Assembly: GCA_014238825.1 (NCBI GenBank)
Contig: JABAAI010000040.1
Location: 1-7,925, forward strand
Length of the DNA: 7,925 nucleotides
Direction of reading: 5' to 3'
DNA from: Leptospirales bacterium
GTDB lineage: Bacteria > Spirochaetota > Leptospiria > Leptospirales > Leptonemataceae
The notes below the pieces were generated by a model that was given only the letters and a program-made list of their open reading frames with translations, was not told where the DNA came from and did no database searches. Below, piece after piece: positions 1-5,041 of this stretch (its first letter is position 1; every line of letters starts with the position of its first letter). Position numbers and translations under genes: made by a program.

Positions 1-309
1 CATGGCACGAAGAAATTTCTAGAACAAAAGGGAATCATTGTTAAAGCATTATACAAACTAAAAGATAAGCTATCTCCAAATCCTTTTGAGCTGATACAAA
101 GCGGAGAGATTAAAGCAATTATTAATATACCCAACCCTCAAAATACGCATAAAACCAAAGATTCCTCTTTAATTCGTCAAGAAGCAAGCAATAAACGTAT
201 CTTATGTGTCACGACTGTAGCTGCAACAAAAGCCCTTGTTCATGGCTTAGAGGAAATAAAAAACAAGCCCCTTTCTATTGCTTCATTACAAAGCATGCAC
301 ACGAGTTAG
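1..309 (+). CDS. carB: Carbamoyl-phosphate synthase large subunit, C-terminal fragment (allosteric MGS-like domain)
   Basis: The reading frame is open from the left edge to a TAG at 307-309, giving the last 102 residues of a protein whose start lies outside the window. CarB makes carbamoyl phosphate from bicarbonate, ATP and glutamine-derived ammonia for pyrimidine and arginine synthesis in the cytoplasm. The visible part matches the C-terminal MGS-like regulatory domain: an early GTKKFLEQKGI (family GTxxxLxxxGI), then NPFELIQSGEIKAIINIP (family pattern of a G-E-I-x-hydrophobic-VINTP strand and loop), an IRQEA segment (family IRRxA), VTTVAATKALVHGLEEI (family TTxxAAxAxxxAI), and a closing LSIASLQ close to the family's LxVxSLQ end. 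It differs from the usual domain in the INIPNPQN loop, where INTPSG is common. It could only be mistaken for another MGS-fold protein, but the SLQ-type terminus argues for CarB. Its stop codon directly abuts that of the opposing gene. Confidence 0.85.
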   Translation, partial: HGTKKFLEQKGIIVKALYKLKDKLSPNPFELIQSGEIKAIINIPNPQNTHKTKDSSLIRQEASNKRILCVTTVAATKALVHGLEEIKNKPLSIASLQSMHTS

Positions 310-1488
310 CTAGTAGGTAGAAAGATTAGCATCAACTTTTTTAGCATAATCATTGATACCACCCACAAGGTTCTTGATTTTGTTATATCCCTTAGATTGC
401 AAGAATTCCATCGCTCTGCCACTACGTCCACCAGACTTACAATAGACAATCCATTCTTTGCTTGCATCTAATTCTTGATAGCGTTGTTCTAAATCGCCTA
501 AAGGAATTAATACAGAATCTTCAATTTTAGATATTTCTGTTTCATAGACTTCACGCACATCTAAGATATTGAGTTCACCATTACTATTTTTTTCTATATA
601 TTTTTTCAAATTTTCTGGAGATATTTCATTTGGATTCGCAATTGTCGATTGATTATTTGTGTCACCATTCATATCTTTATTCCTTGAAGGCATACCACAA
701 AATATTTCATAATCTACTAGTTCTTTTACACTAGGATTTTCACCACAAAGAATGCAATCCTTATTTTTTCGTAATTTTAGCTGCCTAAATTTCATAGTAA
801 GGGCGTCAAAAATCAAAAGCCTTTCTGATGCAATGTCTCCAATCTCAAGCAACACTTTGATAACTTCAGTAGCTTGCAAGCAACCAACAACACCAGGCAG
901 TACGCCAAAAACGCCCCCTTCTGCACAGGAAGGAACCAAGCCAGGAGGGGGAGGTTCACTAAAAAGACAACGATAACAGGGACCTCCCTTATAATTAAAT
1001 ACTGAAATTTGACCCTCAAATCTAAAAATAGAACCATAAACATTTGCTTTGCCACTCAAAACACAGGCATCGTTAACAAGATAACGTGTTGGAAAATTAT
1101 CCGTACCGTCTGCAACTAAATCATACGGCTCTATTACTTTTAACGCATTATCAGAAAGTAGCGGTTCAAAATGACATATTACTTCAGTATTGGGATTTAT
1201 GTCTAATAGACGCTTTTTTGCACTATCTAATTTTTTTTGACCTATAGTGCTTTGCCCATGAATAATTTGGCGTTGCAAATTGCTCTCATCAACAATATCA
1301 AAATCAACTATACCAATACGACCTACTCCAGCTGCAGCCAAATACATCGCGAGAGGGGAACCTAAGCCACCTGCACCAACCAGAAGAACAGAGCTATTTT
1401 TCAGACGCTCCTGCCCCTTAAGACCCACTTCTGGTAAAATAATATGGCGATCGTAGCGCTTTAGTTCGTTAGGAGAAAGAATACTCAT
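310..1488 (-). CDS. moeZ: MoeZ/MoeBR-type E1-like adenylyltransferase with C-terminal rhodanese domain
   Basis: This enzyme (392 aa from the chosen start) belongs to the ThiF/MoeB E1-like family fused to rhodanese. Family members adenylate the C-terminal glycine of a ubiquitin-like carrier and convert it to a thiocarboxylate for use in molybdopterin, cysteine, methionine or thionucleoside synthesis. Visible landmarks are the nucleotide loop GAGGLGSP (38-45), the acidic DFD (62-64), NLQRQ (70-74), DGTDNF (127-132), and two zinc-type CxxC pairs (C171/C174 and C244/C247). A conserved SCAEGGVFG segment around C188 is the usual E1 thiol region. A linker of about 25 residues leads to a rhodanese domain with LDVRE (near 308-312), the active loop CKSGGRS near residue 350 and a final GGI. 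The start at 1488 (MSILSPNELKRYDRH) was preferred to a TTG at 1503 because family members begin close to this ELxRYxRH motif and GGTGGA lies 4 nt upstream. It overlaps the carrier gene by 20 bp, so translational coupling is likely. No cysM, moaE or moaA is in the window, so the end product is unknown. Confidence 0.9.
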   Translation of the reverse strand: MSILSPNELKRYDRHIILPEVGLKGQERLKNSSVLLVGAGGLGSPLAMYLAAAGVGRIGIVDFDIVDESNLQRQIIHGQSTIGQKKLDSAKKRLLDINPNTEVICHFEPLLSDNALKVIEPYDLVADGTDNFPTRYLVNDACVLSGKANVYGSIFRFEGQISVFNYKGGPCYRCLFSEPPPPGLVPSCAEGGVFGVLPGVVGCLQATEVIKVLLEIGDIASERLLIFDALTMKFRQLKLRKNKDCILCGENPSVKELVDYEIFCGMPSRNKDMNGDTNNQSTIANPNEISPENLKKYIEKNSNGELNILDVREVYETEISKIEDSVLIPLGDLEQRYQELDASKEWIVYCKSGGRSGRAMEFLQSKGYNKIKNLVGGINDYAKKVDANLSTY

Positions 1489-1774
1489 ATATTCCACCAG
1501 CAATCGAAGGAACTATAGATAATACATCACCTTCTTTCAAAGGAGTTTTATCTCCTTCTTGATAACGTATATCTTCTTCGTTAAGGTATATATTCACAAA
1601 ATTACGTATTTTACCATCTTCACTAAAAAGATGTTTTTTCAATCCTTCATTATTTGTCGCTAAATCAGACAATAAATTACCGACAGTAGTGCTACCATTA
1701 GCATCCAATTCTAGCTCATCTTTATTGTCAAGAAAGGGACGTAAAGGAGTTGGTATGTGTATTTTTATTGACAT
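1469..1774 (-). CDS. MoaD/ThiS-family ubiquitin-like sulfur carrier, CysO-like, with C-terminal extension
   Basis: This is a 101-aa beta-grasp protein. The best resemblance I recognise is to mycobacterial CysO, judged from an N-terminal IHIPTPLRPFL, a middle RNFVNIYLNEEDIRY (CysO-type FVNIYVNxEDxR) and a late GDVLSIVPSIAGG. Carriers of this family receive sulfur as a C-terminal Gly-Gly thiocarboxylate made by the partner E1, which is encoded immediately downstream. The diglycine here is G93-G94, but seven more residues (IYEYSFS) follow before the TAA at 1469-1471. Known thiocarboxylate carriers need an exposed GG, so the extension would have to be removed or the protein used differently. The ATG at 1774 has no visible Shine-Dalgarno; a GATAAT element ends 9 nt upstream, so transcription could start very close to the start codon. 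MoaD proper is less likely because no molybdopterin gene is nearby. Confidence 0.87.
   Translation of the reverse strand: MSIKIHIPTPLRPFLDNKDELELDANGSTTVGNLLSDLATNNEGLKKHLFSEDGKIRNFVNIYLNEEDIRYQEGDKTPLKEGDVLSIVPSIAGGIYEYSFS
1493..1498 (-). promoter_or_regulatory. Ribosome-binding site of the E1 gene formed by the carrier's diglycine codons
   Basis: On the minus strand the sequence GGTGGA encodes G93-G94 of the sulfur carrier and sits 4 nt before the ATG at 1488. It is only a partial Shine-Dalgarno match (GGTG/GG against GGAGGTGA), but it is the sole purine-rich element upstream and supports 1488 rather than the TTG at 1503 as the E1 start. Confidence 0.5.
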
Positions 1775-1878
1775 CGTAGTAATATTATCAGTATTTAAAT
1801 TTATCTAAAAAGTAGGTCCAAGTCTATATTACAAGCAGTATAACGTATAGAAGTTTTATTCTTAATACTTTTGATATC

Positions 1879-2094
1879 TTATTCACTAGCATATATTGAT
1901 TCGCTTCCTTTTTTAACATATTTCGGTGAAGCTACTTCCTGAGCAGAAAGCTCATCTCCTATTACGAATACTGAAAGTACAATCAGTATAACAATCACTA
2001 AAAATATAAATAAGCCAATACCAAAGATAAAACTGTTATCTTTACTTTTTATATTCCTAATATTTCTTGCCATTCTTTGATCTCTCACTGCCAT
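1879..2094 (-). CDS. Small single-span membrane protein of unknown function
   Basis: I do not recognise this gene. From the ATG at 2094 it encodes 71 aa; from the ATG at 2073 it would be 64 aa (MARNIRNIKSKD...), and the latter has a weak GAGAG 8 nt upstream. The product has a short, strongly basic N-terminus, one hydrophobic stretch of about 25 residues (FIFGIGLFIFLVIVILIVLS and on to VFVIG) and a polar tail of about 27 residues with several acidic residues. The positive-inside rule would put the basic end in the cytoplasm and the tail outside. There is no lipobox or obvious signal-peptidase site. It is the first gene after a promoter covered by a perfect palindrome and lies 104 bp upstream of the sulfur carrier on the same strand, so it may share a transcript with the carrier/E1 pair. 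A longer reading from a TTG at 2130 is unlikely because it would translate the palindrome. The composition and membrane pattern argue for a real gene. Confidence 0.55.
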   Translation of the reverse strand: MAVRDQRMARNIRNIKSKDNSFIFGIGLFIFLVIVILIVLSVFVIGDELSAQEVASPKYVKKGSESIYASE

Positions 2095-2101
2095 ACAGGC
2101 A

Positions 2102-2127
2102 ACATATATCTTAATTAAGATATATGT
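2102..2127. promoter_or_regulatory. Perfect 26-bp palindrome, candidate operator
   Basis: The half-site ACATATATCTTAA is followed directly by its exact reverse complement, centred between 2114 and 2115, with all 13 pairs matching. It spans the -35/-10 interval of the inferred leftward promoter of the small membrane protein gene, so a dimeric repressor bound here would exclude RNA polymerase. The core ATCTTAATTAAGAT is of the kind recognised by winged-helix dimers such as MarR-family regulators, but that is a loose resemblance only. No regulator gene lies in the window. A transcription terminator is unlikely: no gene runs into it closely, and the stem is almost all A-T. Confidence 0.6.
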
Positions 2128-2130
2128 CAA
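2103..2130 (-). promoter_or_regulatory. Candidate sigma-70-type promoter for the small membrane protein unit
   Basis: On the minus strand a perfect TTGACA (-35) occupies 2130-2125, followed after 16 nt by TATATG (-10, 4 of 6 consensus) at 2108-2103. Transcription would begin near 2096, almost at the ATG at 2094 and about 23 nt before the ATG at 2073. The palindrome includes the last bases of the -35 box, the whole spacer and the -10 box. Confidence 0.45.
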
Positions 2131-2215
2131 TAAAAAAATGCTTTTAATAAAAAATATACTATTATTCCTAAAATATAATTATATTAAAGATAATTCTTAA
2201 AATTTCAAAAATGAA

Positions 2216-2245
2216 TGGACACGAGTACTAATTAGCTTGAATAAT
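2216..2245 (+). promoter_or_regulatory. Candidate promoter of the tRNA-Pro gene
   Basis: TGGACA at 2216-2221 (5 of 6 matches to TTGACA) is followed after 18 nt by AATAAT at 2240-2245 (5 of 6 matches to TATAAT). Transcription would start near 2252, just before the mature 5' end of the tRNA at 2254, so there would be almost no 5' leader. The rest of 2131-2253 is AT-rich with no open gene. Confidence 0.45.
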
Positions 2246-2253
2246 GCAAGGCA

Positions 2254-2325
2254 CGGGATGTGGCGCAGTGGTAGCGTACTCGTCTGGGGGGCGAGTGGTC
2301 GCTGGTTCAAATCCAGTCATCCCGA
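2254..2325 (+). tRNA. tRNA-Pro, anticodon GGG
   Basis: The 72-nt sequence folds as a standard cloverleaf. The acceptor CGGGATG pairs fully with CATCCCG and includes the C1-G72 pair typical of bacterial tRNA-Pro. The anticodon stem is CTCGT/GCGAG with loop CTGGGGG, placing T at position 33, GGG at 34-36 and G at 37. The T arm is GCTGG-TTCAAAT-CCAGT. The discriminator is A and CCA is not encoded. It reads CCC and CCU codons. It stands alone, converging on prfA. Confidence 0.92.
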
Positions 2326-2372
2326 TATCACTTAAAGCAAATTTAAGGCTAAATTAACACTTTTTACTTATA

Positions 2373-3455
2373 CTATCGTATCAATTGAAGTTTTTCTTCA
2401 CGCTCTGCATGAATAAGAGCATCTATAAGCTCTGACATATCTCCATTCATAAGACTTTCTAAATTATAGGCAGTATAAGAAATTCTGTGATCAGTAACCC
2501 GCCCTTGTGGGAAATTATAAGTGCGAATCCGCTCTGATCTATCTCCTGATTTTATTTGCTCTCTTTTCAAGCTATTCTCTTGTAAATGTAATTCCTGCTC
2601 TTGTCTTTCAGCTAAGCGTGATCTTAAAACAGCCATTGCACGTGCTTTATTTTTATGTTGCGAGCGCTCATCCTGACATGAAACAACAAGACCACTAGCA
2701 CGATGTGTAATTCTAATAGCTGATTCTGTTTTATTTACATGCTGCCCCCCCGCCCCACTGGCACGAAAAACATCTATTTTAAGATCAGATTCATTGATTT
2801 CTACTTCACTCTCTTCTTGCTCTGCAAGTACTACAACCGTAACAGCACTTGTATGAAGCCTGCCATTACTTTCTGTCACAGGAATTCTTTGTACGCGATG
2901 AGCTCCGCCTTCTTGATGCAATAAGCTATAAGCATCTTTTCCTTCAATTAGAAAAATAACTTCTTTGTATCCTCCTAATTCTGTAGGGCTACTATGAATA
3001 ATTTCAGTCTTAAGAGATTTTTTTTCAGCAAAACGAAGATACATTCGCATTAAATCAGAGACAAAAAGAGCCGCTTCATTCCCACCTGTACCAGCTCGAA
3101 TTTCTAAAAAGACATTACGGCCTTCATTAAAATCAGGTGGAATCAGCAATAACTCTATTGGTTTTTTTTTACTTTGGATAGTTTTAGCTAATTCATTAGC
3201 CTCAGTCTCTGCTAATGATTTGATTTCAGCATCTTTTTCATCTTCACAAAGCTTTACTGTTTCTTTCCACTCTTTATATAAATTCAAATAGGAGCTTATC
3301 TCTTTTACTTTGCTATCTAATTTAGCGTGTTCTTGAGTTGTTTTTTTGAGCAACAATGGGTCAGTGCTTATAGCTGGATCAGCTAACTTTTCTTCAATCT
3401 CATAAAATTGTTGCTTTTCTTGCTCTAATCTTTCTATCAATTTTTTAGAAATCAT
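2373..3455 (-). CDS. prfA: Peptide chain release factor 1
   Basis: RF1 recognises UAA and UAG in the ribosomal A site and triggers peptide release. The 360-aa product has the usual family length: an alpha-helical N-terminal domain (about 1-110), RAGTGGNEAALF (120-131), the stop-codon-reading PxT motif as PVT at 192-194 (RF2 would have SPF), and the catalytic GGQ loop GAGGQHVNKTES with GGQ at 236-238. SGDRSERIRTYNFPQGRVTDHR follows and is highly characteristic. The ATG at 3455 fits the family N-terminus; an in-frame extension to 3494 is excluded because it would run through the tRNA-Arg gene. Only TAAGTAAG separates the mature tRNA 3' end from the start codon, so prfA is probably expressed from a tRNA-containing transcript. 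An A9 tract encodes K96-K98. The usual prmC partner does not follow. TAG, one of its own target codons, terminates the gene. Confidence 0.97.
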   Translation of the reverse strand: MISKKLIERLEQEKQQFYEIEEKLADPAISTDPLLLKKTTQEHAKLDSKVKEISSYLNLYKEWKETVKLCEDEKDAEIKSLAETEANELAKTIQSKKKPIELLLIPPDFNEGRNVFLEIRAGTGGNEAALFVSDLMRMYLRFAEKKSLKTEIIHSSPTELGGYKEVIFLIEGKDAYSLLHQEGGAHRVQRIPVTESNGRLHTSAVTVVVLAEQEESEVEINESDLKIDVFRASGAGGQHVNKTESAIRITHRASGLVVSCQDERSQHKNKARAMAVLRSRLAERQEQELHLQENSLKREQIKSGDRSERIRTYNFPQGRVTDHRISYTAYNLESLMNGDMSELIDALIHAEREEKLQLIR

Positions 3456-3463
3456 CTTACTTA

Positions 3464-3535
3464 TGCCCCCGACAGGAATCGAACCTGTGCACACGGTTTA
3501 GGAAACCACTGCTCTATCCACTGAGCTACGGGGGC
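3464..3535 (-). tRNA. tRNA-Arg, anticodon CCT
   Basis: On the minus strand the acceptor GCCCCCG pairs fully with CGGGGGC. The D arm is GCTC/GAGC around AGTGGATA. The anticodon stem GTGGT/ACCGT has two G-U pairs and loop TTCCTAA, giving anticodon CCT, which reads AGG. The T arm is ACAGG-TTCGATT-CCTGT, the discriminator is A, and CCA is not encoded. It is 72 nt long. It lies 36 bp after the plsC stop and 8 nt before prfA, so it is embedded in a protein-coding series and must be excised from the mRNA or transcribed from its own weak promoter in the 36-bp gap. Confidence 0.92.
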
Positions 3536-3571
3536 TGATAAAAATAGAACTATTGTCATTTGTAATTTATT

Positions 3572-4330
3572 TTAGTTCTCAGCAAGGGGGGCAGCAATTA
3601 TACCGCGAACGTATTCACTAAGTTCTTTTGCTGTTTTATTTTCATAATCACCTGTTTCAATAGGGGGATGAATCTTAACATTTATTTCACCAGGATAAAT
3701 ACGCTGTATCCATTTCCCTTTTTGCATTGGCATTAGCTTATGAATTCCTTTTATGCTTATGGGCTGAATCGGTATATTCATCCGCAAAGCAACGATGAAA
3801 GCCCCTTTCTTAAAAGGACGTAGTTGACCACTAGAATAGCTACGAGTGCCTTCAGGGAAAATAGTAAGTGCTGTGTGATTTCTTTTCATCATTTCCATCA
3901 TAGCATAAATACTTTTGTAAGATTCTTTGATAGAACTTCTATCAAGAGGGATTCCACCTGTTTTTTTTAAGATCCTTCCTAGTATTGGAATAGAAAATAA
4001 TGATTTTTTTGCAAGCCAGGTCATATTCAGTTTTTTAGTGATTATTCTTTGTAAAATAAAGACATCAAGCATACTAGTATGATTTGACAATATAATACAT
4101 GATCGATCAGCAGTAATATTTTCAAATCCCTGTATAGCTACTTTGATTCTGCCTAAGCAAAGCAATAGTTTAGTGACTGTATATATTATAGTTCCATCAT
4201 TTATACCAAATACTTTAAGAAAAGGACTAGCGATAATAATCATGAAATACGTATATGACATTAATACTATCGTAGTGAACCAAAGAGCGACACTGCGACA
4301 GAGAATCATAAAATTATATATTATTTGCAT
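3572..4330 (-). CDS. plsC: 1-acyl-sn-glycerol-3-phosphate acyltransferase (PlsC family)
   Basis: PlsC-family enzymes transfer an acyl chain to lysophosphatidic acid to make phosphatidic acid at the cytoplasmic membrane. The 252-aa product is of normal length. An N-terminal hydrophobic region (about 14-42) should anchor it. The acyltransferase motifs appear in order: NHTSMLD with catalytic H84 and D89, GGIPLDR (125-131) as the glycerol-phosphate-binding block, FPEGTRS (158-164), and IPIQPISIKG (about 186-195) as block IV. The ATG at 4330 has AGGTAAG beginning 17 nt upstream, just behind the preceding gene's stop, but the spacing is long. An internal ATG at 4309 would still keep all motifs. The gene follows the NapF-like ferredoxin by 16 nt on the same strand. 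An A8 tract lies in the codons for K122-K123. Acylation of another lysophospholipid or ornithine lipid cannot be excluded. Confidence 0.92.
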   Translation of the reverse strand: MQIIYNFMILCRSVALWFTTIVLMSYTYFMIIIASPFLKVFGINDGTIIYTVTKLLLCLGRIKVAIQGFENITADRSCIILSNHTSMLDVFILQRIITKKLNMTWLAKKSLFSIPILGRILKKTGGIPLDRSSIKESYKSIYAMMEMMKRNHTALTIFPEGTRSYSSGQLRPFKKGAFIVALRMNIPIQPISIKGIHKLMPMQKGKWIQRIYPGEINVKIHPPIETGDYENKTAKELSEYVRGIIAAPLAEN

Positions 4331-4346
4331 AAAGATTTACACTTAC

Positions 4347-4985
4347 CTATTTTTCACAGGCTATTTCTATGGCAACTGGAATTGTAGGACATACCATTCT
4401 ACAAAGACCACAAGCAGTGCAATTTTCTGTAAATTCAGGAATTCCACTAGCATCATCAGCTACGATAATGGCTTCTGAAACGGGGCAAACTTGATAGCAA
4501 GCATCACAAGATAATGCCTGCTTAGTATTATTGCAATTTTTAACAATCAACTCTGCAACACCAAAACTGGGCAGGGCAAACTTTTCAAATGCTTGCAGGG
4601 CCCCTTCCTGACAGCTTGCGATACATGGGAAATCAGGACAAAGGTGACAGGCTGCTTTATTTGGATCAATAAATGGACCAGTATCCTCATCGCCATGAAT
4701 TGCCAGGTGAGGACAGGCCACAATGCAATCTCCACAACGAGTACAGGCTAAATTAAATTCTTCTTCCTGAGCTAGAGAACCAGGAGGTCTACGAAAGACA
4801 GCGGGTTCATTTTTAGCACCCGTAATCGATGCTATAGCCTCTTTTCTATAGGCATTCAAATCCTTAGGGGATAATAAATTGGCAAATGATTGAAGTTGTC
4901 TAGAAACAACTTCTCCAACTGGACTGAGCATAAATTGATGTAAAATTTCTTTTAATCCTGAATTGAAAAAATTGCGACGATTCAT
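4347..4985 (-). CDS. NapF/MauM-like polyferredoxin with four 4Fe-4S sites
   Basis: This 212-aa iron-sulfur protein has sixteen cysteines in four cluster motifs: C81/84/87/91 (CxxCxxCxxxCP), C113/116/121/125 (CxxCx4CxxxC), C151/160/163/167 (Cx8CxxCxxxCP, a spacing also seen in NapF) and C189/192/195/199 (CxxCxxCxxxCP). Such proteins pass electrons between redox enzymes; NapF itself assists periplasmic nitrate reductase maturation in the cytoplasm. The first 80 residues are a poorly conserved, partly helical region beginning MNRRNFF, which resembles the start of a twin-arginine signal but lacks the hydrophobic segment needed for export, so the protein is probably cytoplasmic. No nap, mau or other partner reductase is in the window; the next gene, 16 nt away, is plsC. 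The ATG at 4985 has no Shine-Dalgarno. The ferredoxin class is certain; the NapF label is a best fit and the partner is unknown. Confidence 0.85.
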   Translation of the reverse strand: MNRRNFFNSGLKEILHQFMLSPVGEVVSRQLQSFANLLSPKDLNAYRKEAIASITGAKNEPAVFRRPPGSLAQEEEFNLACTRCGDCIVACPHLAIHGDEDTGPFIDPNKAACHLCPDFPCIASCQEGALQAFEKFALPSFGVAELIVKNCNNTKQALSCDACYQVCPVSEAIIVADDASGIPEFTENCTACGLCRMVCPTIPVAIEIACEK

Positions 4986-5041
4986 AGTTTAAAAAGGATA
5001 GTAAAAATTTTAGAAATAGACGAAAATAATAAAAACCTTGT
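4986..5041. promoter_or_regulatory. Divergent AT-rich promoter region
   Basis: This 56-bp gap separates the start codons of the ferredoxin gene (leftward) and the methyltransferase gene (rightward), so both promoters must lie here or in the neighbouring coding sequence. Possible -10 elements are TACTAT on the minus strand at 5003-4998, 12 nt from its ATG, and AATAAT on the plus strand at 5025-5030, 11 nt from its ATG. I see no convincing -35 box for either. Neither start has a Shine-Dalgarno sequence. Confidence 0.4.

Noticed and set aside
752..1055. Open frames of 74 and 80 aa within the E1 gene
   Set aside because: They overlap well-conserved ThiF-domain sequence and have no domain-like composition; they are frame shadows.
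1489..1503. TTG start giving five extra residues on the E1 protein
   Set aside because: No ribosome-binding sequence precedes it, and the ATG at 1488 has GGTGGA upstream and a family-like N-terminus.
2331..2347. Hairpin CTTAAA-GCAAA-TTTAAG after tRNA-Pro, considered as a terminator
   Set aside because: The stem is weak and A-T rich, and the nearest T run (2361-2365) is 13 nt away; not a convincing rho-independent terminator in either direction.
2507..2924. Plus-strand open frames inside prfA
   Set aside because: They lie antisense to strongly conserved RF1 sequence including the GGQ region.
3456..3494. N-terminal extension of prfA (13 extra residues)
   Set aside because: It lies mostly inside the tRNA-Arg gene, and the shorter start at 3455 gives the standard 360-aa RF1.
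4143..4735. Open frames antisense to plsC and out of frame in the ferredoxin gene
   Set aside because: The conserved acyltransferase and cysteine motifs are in the other frames; these are shadows.
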